DNA of 64,000 bases from Staphylococcus warneri. GTDB taxonomy: Bacteria; Bacillota; Bacilli; Staphylococcales; Staphylococcaceae. The notes beneath the pieces were generated by a model. It was not told where the DNA came from and searched no databases. It worked only from the letters and a program-made list of their open reading frames with translations. A program made the translations under genes and the position numbers. Shown here piece by piece: positions 1 to 7,720 of this stretch. The stretch spans positions 868,001 through 932,000 of the forward strand of contig NZ_LR134269.1 of NCBI RefSeq assembly GCF_900636385.1. The letters run 5' to 3'. Position 1 is the first letter of the stretch. Each line of letters starts with the position of its first letter.

Positions 1-1
1 A

Positions 2-772
2 AATGGTGTAGGTAAAACAACGCTAATGAAAGTAATGAATGGCAATATTATCAATTATGAAGGAAAAGTTAATTTACCAAATAATGAAAATGTTGGATAT
101 TTAATCGAGCATCCTAAACTATATGATAATAAAACAGGATTATATAATTTAAAATTATTTGCACAAGTATTAGGTAAAGGATTCGACAAAGAATATGCAG
201 ATCATATCATTGACGCATTCGGTATGAGACCGTATATCAAGAAAAAAGTGAAGAAATATTCAATGGGGATGAAACAAAAATTAGCTATAGCAGTTTCATT
301 AATGAATAAACCTAAATACCTTATTTTAGACGAACCTACAAATGGTATGGATCCAGATGGTTCAATTGATGTATTGAAGACAATTCAATCATTGGTTAAA
401 CAGTTAGAAATGAAGATATTGATTTCTAGTCATAAATTAGAGGACATTGAACTCATTTGTGATAGGGCTGTATTCTTAAGAGATGGTACATTCGTACAAG
501 ATGTCAATATGAAAGATGGTGGACCAAAAGATAGTACGATAATTTCAATCGATACAGAAGACTATCAAAAGGCATTAGAAATGTTGACAGAAAAATTCCA
601 TGTTCAACAGTCTAATAAAGAAAATGGAGAAATCATCATTAAAGCGCAAAAAAATTATAAAGATGTGCTAGAAGCGTTAGCGAAACTCAATATTTATCCT
701 AAATATATTGAAACACGTAAAAGTTCATTACGTGATACTTACTTTAATATTAATCAAAGAGGTGATAAATAA
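2..772 (+). CDS. pmtC: ABC transporter ATP-binding protein, PmtC-like (5' end outside window)
   Basis: This is the ATPase subunit of an ABC exporter, truncated by the window edge. The reading frame is open from base 2, where codons for N-G-V-G-K-T-T give the tail of the Walker A motif, so an ATG at base 26 is internal. Later come an LSGGQ-like YSMGMKQ (near 260-280) and Walker B LILDEPTNGMDP (about 320-356). The stop codon overlaps the start of the next gene by one base. The adjacent six-helix permease and the staphylococcal gene order point to PmtC, one of two ATPases of the PmtABCD exporter of phenol-soluble modulins. The ABC class is seen directly; the Pmt assignment is inferred from similarity and context. 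Confidence 0.85.
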   Translation, partial: NGVGKTTLMKVMNGNIINYEGKVNLPNNENVGYLIEHPKLYDNKTGLYNLKLFAQVLGKGFDKEYADHIIDAFGMRPYIKKKVKKYSMGMKQKLAIAVSLMNKPKYLILDEPTNGMDPDGSIDVLKTIQSLVKQLEMKILISSHKLEDIELICDRAVFLRDGTFVQDVNMKDGGPKDSTIISIDTEDYQKALEMLTEKFHVQQSNKENGEIIIKAQKNYKDVLEALAKLNIYPKYIETRKSSLRDTYFNINQRGDK

Positions 773-1506
773 TGAGATCTTTACAATTAGTAAAGCATGA
801 TTTAATAAGTATTTTTAAAAGTCCGCTCACATACATTGCGTTTATACTTGTTATAGGCTTAACTGTCTTTCAAGCTGTTATGATGGCAAATTATAGTCCT
901 GGTCATAAAGTGGACTATACAATGGTATTTATCATGGCCAATTGGTTATTCTTATTTGCAGGTTTATTATTTATTATCAAAACAATTACACGAGATTACT
1001 CACAAGGTACGATTCAGTTATATATGAATAAGATGAGTAGTAGAATTGGTTATATTGTTGCTAAAACGATTTCTATGATTCTAATTTCATTTTTATTTAC
1101 ACTTGTTCAATATATAGTGATTATTGTAATTGAAGCTACAACTAAAGGTAAAAGTATTGATGGAGATAACTTTTTAACTAACATTTGGTTCTATCTTATC
1201 TTTTTCCTATTCTTTGGATTATTTTTATTCTTAATTACATTAGCAGTTGAAAAACCAGCTGTTATCTTTACGTTAGGCATTTTCTTATTATTAATCGTGC
1301 CATTTATCCAACCGCTAGTAGGTTTAATTCCAAACATCGGTGATGACATTCATAAGTCATTTAAATACATTCCATTCACATATTTAACACAAAAAATGAC
1401 TGAGTCCGATGTTTCATTTACACATTGGCAATGGTTTATTTCTATAGCATCAATCGTAGTGCTATTTATTGTTAATGTATTATATGCAGCTAAAAGAGAT
1501 ATTTAG
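772..1506 (+). CDS. pmtD: ABC-2 type permease, PmtD-like
   Basis: This 244-residue membrane protein has about six hydrophobic helices: one near residues 17-37, two between 50 and 125, then 140-160, 165-190 and a last one near 220-240. It starts inside the stop codon of the upstream ATPase gene (TAATG), so the two are translationally coupled. The motif ITRDYSQGTIQLY after helix 2 is typical of ABC-2 permeases. It is most likely PmtD, a membrane subunit of the exporter that secretes phenol-soluble modulins and protects the producer from them. A strong terminator follows directly, so this is the last gene of the operon. Confidence 0.85.
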   Translation: MRSLQLVKHDLISIFKSPLTYIAFILVIGLTVFQAVMMANYSPGHKVDYTMVFIMANWLFLFAGLLFIIKTITRDYSQGTIQLYMNKMSSRIGYIVAKTISMILISFLFTLVQYIVIIVIEATTKGKSIDGDNFLTNIWFYLIFFLFFGLFLFLITLAVEKPAVIFTLGIFLLLIVPFIQPLVGLIPNIGDDIHKSFKYIPFTYLTQKMTESDVSFTHWQWFISIASIVVLFIVNVLYAAKRDI

Positions 1507-1517
1507 AATAAGTGATT

Positions 1518-1543
1518 ACCGGGGCTTTATAGTCCCGGTTTTT
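1518..1543 (+). terminator. Intrinsic terminator of the pmt operon
   Basis: An 8-bp GC-rich stem (ACCGGGGC with its complement, one G-T pair) encloses a 6-base loop and is followed by TTTTT. It lies 12 bases after the pmtD stop. Confidence 0.85.
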
Positions 1544-1590
1544 AATGTTTTAATTTAAGAGAGAATAAGGCGTTAAAACGGGAGATTTCA

Positions 1591-1627
1591 AAAGAAAACG
1601 AAGCTATCTTACTCAAATAGCTTCGTT
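1591..1627 (-). terminator. Intrinsic terminator of the thioredoxin-like gene
   Basis: An 11-bp perfect stem (AACGAAGCTAT and its complement) has a 9-base loop. On the minus strand it is followed by a T-rich tail (TTTTCTTT). It lies just beyond the stop of the minus-strand gene at 1639. Confidence 0.8.
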
Positions 1628-1638
1628 ATATATAGGTG

Positions 1639-2202
1639 TTATTTATAAATCATTTGATCAATAATTGAGTTGTAAACTGCTTTCCAGAAAGTGGAATCTG
1701 TTTTATATCGATTTGAAATAATTAAATGTGTTTCTTTAACTTTATCTTCATAATCCGGATGATCTTTACTTGGTAAAGTATCTTCGCGCAAATTAGTAAC
1801 AAATGATTGAACTTCTTTAGCACGTGGACCCCAAACTGTTTCTTGTTCAAAATTATCATTTAAAAATACAAAAATAGGAATTGAACGTGATTTTCCATTT
1901 GTTAAATATTGGTCTATAAGATGTGTATCATCATCTCTATGGAACACTTTGACTTCTAATTCTAGGGCTTCAGCAATATGTTTAAGTATTGGAAGATTCA
2001 TCATGGCATCGCCACACCAGTCTTCGGTAATTACCAATACTTTAGAATAGTTAGATGATTTTAATTTCTGTAATCTTTCATCATCTTCAGGTAACTTAAA
2101 GGAATCATAAATTGAAACGAGATTGTCTTTATTGTCTTGCATCTGCTCAATATAAGGTCCGATGTCTTGACTGTTTTTAAAATATGTTTCTAAATTGGTC
2201 AT
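1639..2202 (-). CDS. Thioredoxin family protein
   Basis: This is a 187-residue cytoplasmic protein with a thioredoxin-like fold. The active-site region reads VLVITEDWCGDAMMN (about residues 54-68). The usual W-C-x-x-C is W-C-G-D-A, so there is one cysteine and no resolving partner. A cis-proline-type segment, SRSIPIFVFL, is near residue 107. This single-cysteine form is typical of a Bacillales family of unknown substrate. The start is supported by an AAAGGAGG site about 8 bases upstream. It is monocistronic, with its own terminator. Classical disulfide reductase activity is doubtful because the second cysteine is missing. Confidence 0.8.
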   Translation of the reverse strand: MTNLETYFKNSQDIGPYIEQMQDNKDNLVSIYDSFKLPEDDERLQKLKSSNYSKVLVITEDWCGDAMMNLPILKHIAEALELEVKVFHRDDDTHLIDQYLTNGKSRSIPIFVFLNDNFEQETVWGPRAKEVQSFVTNLREDTLPSKDHPDYEDKVKETHLIISNRYKTDSTFWKAVYNSIIDQMIYK

Positions 2203-2368
2203 CGAAAAAACCTCCTTTAATCATTTTATATATTATACCAATTTTCATAATGTAAATAAATTAAAATATTTTAAAAATTCTCTCATTTTAGCAAATACCT
2301 ACCGTGAGATGAAACTAAATACACCTTATGCTATATTTATTATAATAAGTTGAAAGTGGTGAACATCT

Positions 2369-2854
2369 TTGCGCATTCAGAATCGATGGATAATTAGTAT
2401 GCTATTCTTAATATTAGCCATTTTACTTCTGATAGGTCTTTCATTTTATAAAAATATAAAAACCGTTGATTTATCAGGTGCATCAATAAATGGAATACAT
2501 TTAAATGAACAATTTCATAAAAAAGATTTTAATGTAAATAAAAATATTAAAGTAGATCGTTACACATTTTATAATCATAAAAAGCATGATGATTTAACAG
2601 TTAAAGTTCATAAAAAGAAACACGTTGTTAAAGGCATTGTACTTGTTAAAGATAAAGAGATACATACAAATTTTGGTATTAGAATTGGGAGTCATATTGA
2701 TGAAGTTATTCATAATTTAGGTAGTGATTATCAAAAAAGTAAAATAGGTAAGAACTATCAATCAATGACTTATCGAGATCGTGAACATCATTTGAAATTA
2801 AATATTTTATATAAAGATGATATCGTGAAGCGGATTGAATTCTTTAGTAAGTAA
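2369..2854 (+). CDS. Membrane-anchored hypothetical protein
   Basis: This 161-residue protein has one N-terminal hydrophobic segment (about residues 9-27) and a basic, extracytoplasmic remainder rich in lysine and histidine. I recognise no characterised family. The C-terminal half (GIRIGSHIDEVIHNLG, then a strand-rich tail) resembles the general G-x-x-x-x-E-V-x-x-x-L-G pattern of SmpA/BLIP-like folds, which is only a hint. The start is TTG with GTGGTGA about 7 bases upstream. An in-frame ATG at 2399 would remove the basic N-terminus and is less likely. It stands 64 bases before the DUF1700 gene and may share its transcript. Confidence 0.65.
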   Translation: MRIQNRWIISMLFLILAILLLIGLSFYKNIKTVDLSGASINGIHLNEQFHKKDFNVNKNIKVDRYTFYNHKKHDDLTVKVHKKKHVVKGIVLVKDKEIHTNFGIRIGSHIDEVIHNLGSDYQKSKIGKNYQSMTYRDREHHLKLNILYKDDIVKRIEFFSK

Positions 2855-2917
2855 CTAAATAGTTGAACATTAGTATTGCAACTAATTGAAAAAATAGATA
2901 GAAAGAGTGACAATACT

Positions 2918-3475
2918 ATGGATAAAATTACATTTTTGAATGAATTAGAAGTCTCATTAGACGAACTACCTAGAAAAGAAAAAGATAAAAAAATGTATGA
3001 TTATGAACATTACTTTTATGAAGAGGAACTGAAAGGTAAATCTGAAGCGGAAATAGTTAAAGCGCTAAAAGAGCCTAATGATATAGCTAAACAGGTAAAA
3101 GCGCATAGCGCGATTGAATATGCTGAATATAAACCAACATTTCATAATACGTTACGAGCTGTTACGGCTTCATTAAGTTTAGGTTTGCTATCAGTATTTT
3201 TAGTTTTAATTCCAGTGTTCTTTATATGTATGATATTCGTAATTTTGTTTGTTGTTTCCGTGCTATTAATTTGTGCACCTTTAATTTTAGTCTTTTCGTC
3301 TTTCTATAAAGGGATACATGATTCAGTGAGTAATATTCTTTTTTCAATAGCATACACAGGACTCGGATTAATGTTGATTGTTATAACATTTAAAGTATTA
3401 GAAACGATATATAGACTCATTCTAAAATATTTGAGATGGTATATTAAAACAGTTAAAGGAAGCGTTAAAAGATGA
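2918..3475 (+). CDS. DUF1700 (HAAS domain) membrane protein
   Basis: This is a 185-residue protein. An N-terminal HAAS/DUF1700 helical domain contains the pattern E-L-x-x-x-L-x-x-L-P-x-x-E-x-x-x-x-x-x-x-Y-E-x-Y-F and a KALKEPNDIAKQV segment (residues 45-57). Two to three hydrophobic helices follow (about 85-170). I chose the ATG at 2918 over the upstream TTG at 2876 because family members start with M-x-K-x-x-F-L-x-x-L. The last 4 bases overlap the start of the DUF4097 gene (ATGA). HAAS proteins are usually coupled to PadR regulators; none is seen here. The pair may report on membrane or envelope state, which is inference. Confidence 0.8.
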   Translation: MDKITFLNELEVSLDELPRKEKDKKMYDYEHYFYEEELKGKSEAEIVKALKEPNDIAKQVKAHSAIEYAEYKPTFHNTLRAVTASLSLGLLSVFLVLIPVFFICMIFVILFVVSVLLICAPLILVFSSFYKGIHDSVSNILFSIAYTGLGLMLIVITFKVLETIYRLILKYLRWYIKTVKGSVKR

Positions 3476-4314
3476 GAAAGATAATGTTTTCAGGTCTTAT
3501 CATTTTTCTTGTTTTCTTTATAGGTGCTACAGTTTGCTGGTTTACCTTTGATAAACAGAATTATGAAGAAACGAAAATTAATAAATCATATTCTAACTCT
3601 AATTTTAAAAATATATCAATTAACACGGAATACGCTAATGTCAAAGTGGTTAACGGGTCTAAATTTAAAGTGAAATATAATGGGGATAATAAAGTAAACT
3701 TAGATAAAAAGAATAAGACTCTGAAAATTTCAGAAGTAAAAAATGTTAATAGAGGGTATGCTATTAATTTGAATCCGTTTAGAAAAGATGACAATCAGAT
3801 TGTTATTGAGGTGCCAAATATAAAATTAAATACTTTTTCTTATGTATCTAGAGGTGGTAATTTTAACATTGACAACATTACTACTAATCATTTAAAAATA
3901 TTGAGTACAAATTCTCATATGGATTTAAAAAATCTAAGTGTTAATGATTCAGATATTAAGGCTAATAGCTCACAATTATCTATAAAAAATTCTACTTTAA
4001 AAAATAATCATGTAAACTTAAATAACGGTTTTATTAATGTTTATAACAGCAATATTAGCGATTCTATTTTTTTATTAGGAGAAGGAGATATTCATTTTAA
4101 TAATATGTCATCAAGAAACGATATCAAGGCATCTACTAAAAAAGGCGATATTCATTATTCTTATAAAGATAAACCAGAAAATACTTTGTTGAAATTACAA
4201 CCAGGTAAAGGAAAGTCTTTAATTGAGAATAAACATTTTCATGAAAGTAAAGTAGGGAAGAGTGACAATATTCTTGAATTTTATACGGTTGATGGAGATA
4301 TAGTCATAAAATAA
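3472..4314 (+). CDS. DUF4097 family beta-strand repeat protein
   Basis: This 280-residue protein has one N-terminal membrane anchor (about residues 5-25). The rest is rich in short beta-strand repeats with many Asn, Ser and Lys residues, as in DUF4097 (putative adhesin, bactofilin-like beta-helix) proteins. Repeats such as ISINTEYANVKV, LKNLSVNDSDIKA and GDIHFNN are visible. It overlaps the DUF1700 gene by 4 bases and forms a coupled module with it. Such domains also form the extracytoplasmic part of LiaF/VraT-like proteins. The biological role is unknown. A very strong terminator follows. Confidence 0.8.
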   Translation: MRKIMFSGLIIFLVFFIGATVCWFTFDKQNYEETKINKSYSNSNFKNISINTEYANVKVVNGSKFKVKYNGDNKVNLDKKNKTLKISEVKNVNRGYAINLNPFRKDDNQIVIEVPNIKLNTFSYVSRGGNFNIDNITTNHLKILSTNSHMDLKNLSVNDSDIKANSSQLSIKNSTLKNNHVNLNNGFINVYNSNISDSIFLLGEGDIHFNNMSSRNDIKASTKKGDIHYSYKDKPENTLLKLQPGKGKSLIENKHFHESKVGKSDNILEFYTVDGDIVIK

Positions 4315-4323
4315 AGGAAGATA

Positions 4324-4370
4324 AAGTACAAAACGAGACAGGTCTATTTGTTCTCGTTTTGTACTTTTTT
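4324..4370 (+). terminator. Intrinsic terminator after the DUF1700/DUF4097 operon
   Basis: A perfect 15-bp stem (arms 4324-4338 and 4352-4366) with a 13-base loop ends in a run of six T. The facing minus-strand gene ends at 4369, so its stop lies at the base of the hairpin. It may stop transcription both ways, but the minus-strand tail is not T-rich. Confidence 0.85.
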
Positions 4371-5409
4371 AATGTGTGGCAAAAGTTAAATCTGTATCAA
4401 TGACGCCTTCAAATGTACGTTGCGTGAGCTCTTCGCCTTTAAGCCAAGTATTAAAATCTATACTTGAAGGTATCTGATTCTCACCTAAAGACATCCATGC
4501 CGTAAGTGATTGTGGTTCGTACATCGATGTATGAATGGTACCAGACCAACTGTTGAAAAGTTTACTATATATGTCGTATTGTGGATCATTAAATAATTTG
4601 AATGCTTGATGCTTATCAAGTTGTGTATGTGTTTGGTTAATGACACGTGCTAGTCGTTCTTTAGATTCTTTAGTATAATTTCTATTTTCATGCGTTAGTA
4701 ATTCAAAATGATTTGTACAAATAGTATCATATCTGACATTGATATCACGAGGTGTAATTTCTACGATGGCATGATTTAAAGATTGATCCATTAAAATATA
4801 ACTAAATGAACTACGGTGTGGTATCTCTTTTAACAGTTGAATCGCTTCGTCGACATTTTTACAGAGTTCTAATATTAATCTACCTACCATATAACATACA
4901 AATCCATTTGCTGGCTTTTTACGATGCATAAAATTATAAGCCATTACTAAACCAGCTTCGTTCATTCCGTCCATTCGTCCAGTTACTCTTGATGTTGGAC
5001 CAATTTGTGCTAATCCGCCATCATTAGGTTGATATAATAAATATCTGCCATCGTAAGTAGCAGGATGATAATCATAATTTCTTACTAAATAATTGGTTCC
5101 GTTAAATACGGTACAACCACTTTCTTTTAAATCAGTAAAACGATAATGTGCAAAGTTTAAAATCATTTGACGTGTTGGTAACTTTAATACATCTTGCATA
5201 CCCATGAGTTCTTCCCAAATTTTAGGTGCATACGTTTGAAAAATAGAATGTGTTTCGTTAACATCTATATCAAATCTAGGAATTCGCTTTTTCCATTCTT
5301 TTTCTCTGTTTTTTAAGAGGTCAGTTTGTTTTAACCATTTGGCAGTGTGTATACCTAAATCATAATGTGAACCTCTATAGCACATAATTTCAGATTGAAC
5401 GTTTTGCAT
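4369..5409 (-). CDS. C45 family autoproteolytic acyltransferase/hydrolase
   Basis: This 346-residue protein is similar to acyl-CoA:6-aminopenicillanic acid acyltransferase and related Ntn-hydrolases (peptidase family C45). The presumed nucleophile is Cys99 in KESGCTVFNG, which in this fold would become the N-terminal residue after self-cleavage. NYDYHP and GRMDGMNEAGL are also typical of the family. I chose the ATG at 5409 because AAGGAG lies 9 bases upstream. The alternative TTG at 5430 would place that ribosome binding site inside the coding region. The substrate in staphylococci is unknown; an amide bond in a small N-acyl compound or peptide is an inference. Confidence 0.8.
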   Translation of the reverse strand: MQNVQSEIMCYRGSHYDLGIHTAKWLKQTDLLKNREKEWKKRIPRFDIDVNETHSIFQTYAPKIWEELMGMQDVLKLPTRQMILNFAHYRFTDLKESGCTVFNGTNYLVRNYDYHPATYDGRYLLYQPNDGGLAQIGPTSRVTGRMDGMNEAGLVMAYNFMHRKKPANGFVCYMVGRLILELCKNVDEAIQLLKEIPHRSSFSYILMDQSLNHAIVEITPRDINVRYDTICTNHFELLTHENRNYTKESKERLARVINQTHTQLDKHQAFKLFNDPQYDIYSKLFNSWSGTIHTSMYEPQSLTAWMSLGENQIPSSIDFNTWLKGEELTQRTFEGVIDTDLTFATH

Positions 5410-5468
5410 ATGAAAGTACTCCTTATTCAAAATTTACACTTTGTAATATAATGTTAATGTTACATTAA

Positions 5469-5497
5469 TTGTTATTTTATGTAATTATATATATAAT
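5469..5497 (+). promoter_or_regulatory. Promoter for a candidate small RNA
   Basis: TTGTTA (5469-5474) and a perfect TATAAT (5492-5497) are separated by exactly 17 bases. Expected transcription start is near 5504. No annotated-size gene lies between this promoter and the terminator at 5626-5657. Confidence 0.6.
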
Positions 5498-5503
5498 AAA
5501 ATT

Positions 5504-5657
5504 GTAATTAGTTACTGATAGCATTGAGAAATAATTTATTTTGGGATGATATCATGCGTAGTAAATATGATTATATAAAAGGCGCAATTTATAATTGGTG
5601 GCACAAATAATTATAATATTGCACTGACGGCTGATGAATAAATCAGTCGTCTTTTTT
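5504..5657 (+). ncRNA. Candidate small RNA, about 154 nt, with its own promoter and terminator
   Basis: The interval is bounded by a 17-bp-spaced promoter and a strong intrinsic terminator, with no normal gene between them. It contains a central hairpin (arms 5584-5596 and 5609-5622, one internal bulge) with the 12-base loop GGTGGCACAAAT. The terminator hairpin then follows. The loop is G-rich and exposed, a plausible seed for antisense pairing. It also contains an 18-codon reading frame (5554-5610, MRSKYDYIKGAIYNWWHK) with only a weak GGGATGAT upstream. The RNA could therefore be non-coding, peptide-coding or both. I do not recognise it as a named staphylococcal sRNA. Confidence 0.5.
5626..5657 (+). 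terminator. Intrinsic terminator of the candidate small RNA
   Basis: A 10-bp stem (GACGGCTGAT with its complement, one G-T pair) with the loop GAATAA is followed by six T. It lies 16 bases after the stop of the 18-codon frame. Confidence 0.85.
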
Positions 5658-5727
5658 ATAGTTACATCTTATCATAAAAATTTTTATAAAGTGAGCTTAT
5701 AAAAATAGTAAAAAGGGTATGTATTTA

Positions 5728-5755
5728 TTGATAACGATAAATATGCTATCATAAT
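5728..5755 (+). promoter_or_regulatory. Promoter of the 56-residue membrane peptide gene
   Basis: TTGATA (5728-5733) and CATAAT (5750-5755) are spaced by 16 bases. Both lie between the preceding terminator and the small gene at 5796. Confidence 0.5.
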
Positions 5756-5795
5756 GTATTGTAGATATGCATATAAAATATAGAGGTGAATTTTA

Positions 5796-5966
5796 ATGTG
5801 GAACTTTATTAAAGGTTTATTTAAATTTGTATTTAGTTTAGTAGCTATCACTACAGTTGTTGTAGGTGTAGGTGTAGTTGCATTTGCTTATATTTTCAAA
5901 AAAGACTTTGAAGATATCGAAAGAAAAACTAAAGAAATCGTTTCAGATATCGAAAATAATAATTAA
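5796..5966 (+). CDS. Small single-pass membrane protein (56 residues)
   Basis: The short open frame begins MWNFIKGLFK and has one strongly hydrophobic segment (about residues 11-34, rich in Val, Ala and Thr). A charged tail with alternating Lys, Asp and Glu follows, predicted to be an amphipathic helix. AGAGGTG lies 7 bases before the ATG. It has its own promoter and terminator, so it is an independent unit. I do not recognise a characterised family. The architecture is compatible with a small membrane regulator or stress peptide, but no function can be assigned. Confidence 0.7.
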   Translation: MWNFIKGLFKFVFSLVAITTVVVGVGVVAFAYIFKKDFEDIERKTKEIVSDIENNN

Positions 5967-5985
5967 TTTAAAGATTAAATTAATG

Positions 5986-6024
5986 AAAGCGTCACTGATG
6001 AAATCGTCATCAGTGGCTTTTTTA
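5986..6024 (+). terminator. Intrinsic terminator of the 56-residue gene
   Basis: The stem is built from TCACTGATGA (5992-6001) and TCATCAGTGG (6007-6016), extended by a G-C pair, with a 5-base loop. A T-run starts at 6018. It sits 20 bases after the stop. Confidence 0.8.
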
Positions 6025-6040
6025 TTTGCTTTAAAAGAAA

Positions 6041-6445
6041 TTAAGTAGGGGAAATACGTACAATGTCTAATAAAGAAAGTTTGAATTTATCAGAAGAATG
6101 AGATGGATATCCTTCAACTTCAAAAGTTATAGCATCAATACGTTCAATATTAAGTTCGATAGATTTAAAGTATCCATCATCATAATACTGTACGACTACT
6201 GGTTGATTTAACTGCAAGGACTGATGTAAACGAAAATTCAAATCAGATAATTGATCGTCGGAAAGCACAGGACGATCAACCTTATTTTGATCGATGATAT
6301 ATTGATGAATCGTTTCAAATTGTTCAGGTAAGGTAGCAAATGGTGCCCATTTAACCATGCCACGGCCTTTTGGAATATTTCTATTCAATTGGTTGCGCGG
6401 AATATTTCGATAGTCCAACTGATTATTATTTAAATCCTTAATCAT
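6041..6445 (-). CDS. YolD-like protein (SOS-controlled)
   Basis: This 134-residue cytoplasmic protein belongs to the YolD-like family. The diagnostic segment RGMVKWAPFATLPEQ is near residues 28-42, followed by an alpha/beta domain ending in DIVRIS. In Firmicutes, YolD-like proteins are usually encoded beside Y-family polymerases (UvrX/YqjW type) and are thought to act as their partners in SOS mutagenesis. Here no polymerase is adjacent; dinB is 28 kb away. The ATG at 6445 is preceded by GAGGTGAT. A LexA box lies inside its promoter, so induction by DNA damage is strongly suggested. Confidence 0.8.
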   Translation of the reverse strand: MIKDLNNNQLDYRNIPRNQLNRNIPKGRGMVKWAPFATLPEQFETIHQYIIDQNKVDRPVLSDDQLSDLNFRLHQSLQLNQPVVVQYYDDGYFKSIELNIERIDAITFEVEGYPSHSSDKFKLSLLDIVRISPT

Positions 6446-6474
6446 CTTTCAATCACCTCAATATTTATACTTTT

Positions 6475-6503
6475 ATTATACGAACATACGTTCTGTTTTG
6501 CAA
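6475..6503 (-). promoter_or_regulatory. SOS promoter with LexA box before the yolD-like gene
   Basis: Read on the minus strand: TTGCAA (6503-6498), a 17-base spacer, then a perfect TATAAT (6480-6475). The spacer holds CGAACATACGTTC (6481-6493 on the plus strand), which matches the Gram-positive LexA/DinR box CGAAC-N4-GTTC. LexA bound there would block RNA polymerase directly. Confidence 0.8.
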
Positions 6504-6647
6504 GTGGTATTTCGCTAGAATCATGTGTGGTTATCAAGATATAAAATTTAAGTATAGAGGTTTATAACTAAAATCATACCCAAACGTTTGTCTTTATATA
6601 TATAAATTTAATAGAATAGAGGTAAGTGATAAGGAGGCGTTGACGAA

Positions 6648-7676
6648 ATGACTAAAGGTTATATTGGTTCATATACGAAGAAGAATGGACAAGGGATTTA
6701 TCAATTTGATTTAGACGAACAAAATGGGCAAATAGTTGAAGTGGCGACTGGTTACCAACTAGAAGCATCAACGTATGTAACAAGAAATAATCATTTTCTA
6801 TATGCTATTACAAAAGAAGGAGACAATTGTGGTGTCGCAAGTTTTAGAATAGCAGAAAATGGCGAATTAACATTAATCAATAAATGTTTGGCTTCTCAAA
6901 AGGGAACAGGATGTTATGTTCAAGTATCAACAAATGGTGAGTTTCTATTTGAAGCAATTTATGGTGCAGGATTAGCTCGAATTTATCAATTAAATCCGAC
7001 TACTGGTGAAATAGAGAGATTGATTCAGGAGCTAGCGCATGACTATCCACTTGGACCTCATGAAAGACAAGAACATCCTCATGTGCATTTTTTAAACGAG
7101 ACACCAGATGGTCAATATGTAGTAGCAGCTGATTTAGGTACAGATCGACTTGTGTCATACACATTTAGTGAAAATGGTTTGAAAGAACATGCTGTTTCAG
7201 AATTTAATGCAGCTGATGGTACGCGTCATATTGCATTTCATGAAAATGGAAAATATGCATATGTCATACATGAATTATCAAATATTGTTAGCGTGACTAA
7301 ATATGAAGATGGTCGTTTTAAAGAATTAGAACGTCATTTAACAATTCCAGAACATTTTGATGGTGCAACTAAACTTGCAGCAGTACATTTATCGCATGAC
7401 CAACAGTTCTTATATGTAAGTAATCGTGGTCATGATAGCATTGCAATTTACAAAGTCTTAGAAAATGGGGCTAAACTTGAATTGGTTGATATTGTCAAAA
7501 GTGGTGATGAATTCCCACGAGATTTTAATATCACAGAATCAGATGATTACTTAGTTTGTGCACATCAAGAAGGCCAATCTAAATTAACGGTATTTGAAAG
7601 AGATAAAGAAAAAGGCACATTGACGTTAAAAGATCAATCAACTCAGGCACCAGAAGGTGTTTGTGTCATGTTCTAA
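6648..7676 (+). CDS. pgl: Lactonase family protein (6-phosphogluconolactonase type)
   Basis: This 342-residue protein has the seven-bladed beta-propeller pattern of the YkgB/Pgl lactonase family: N-terminal [29 protein letters not shown] in the middle, and repeated [18 protein letters not shown] blades. The family hydrolyses 6-phosphogluconolactone in the oxidative pentose phosphate pathway, though some members act on other lactones. AAGGAGG lies 11 bases upstream of the ATG. It is monocistronic and shares a bidirectional terminator with the convergent aldehyde dehydrogenase gene. The family is clear; the exact substrate is inferred. Confidence 0.85.
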   Translation: MTKGYIGSYTKKNGQGIYQFDLDEQNGQIVEVATGYQLEASTYVTRNNHFLYAITKEGDNCGVASFRIAENGELTLINKCLASQKGTGCYVQVSTNGEFLFEAIYGAGLARIYQLNPTTGEIERLIQELAHDYPLGPHERQEHPHVHFLNETPDGQYVVAADLGTDRLVSYTFSENGLKEHAVSEFNAADGTRHIAFHENGKYAYVIHELSNIVSVTKYEDGRFKELERHLTIPEHFDGATKLAAVHLSHDQQFLYVSNRGHDSIAIYKVLENGAKLELVDIVKSGDEFPRDFNITESDDYLVCAHQEGQSKLTVFERDKEKGTLTLKDQSTQAPEGVCVMF

Positions 7677-7680
7677 AAAA

Positions 7681-7720
7681 TAAATCCCTTAAGCGATATT
7701 GCTTAAGGGATTTATTTTTT
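7681..7720. terminator. Bidirectional terminator between pgl and the aldehyde dehydrogenase gene
   Basis: A perfect 14-bp stem (TAAATCCCTTAAGC and its complement) has the 6-base loop GATATT. There is a T-run on the plus-strand side and a six-A run before it that serves as a T-run on the minus strand. Confidence 0.9.
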
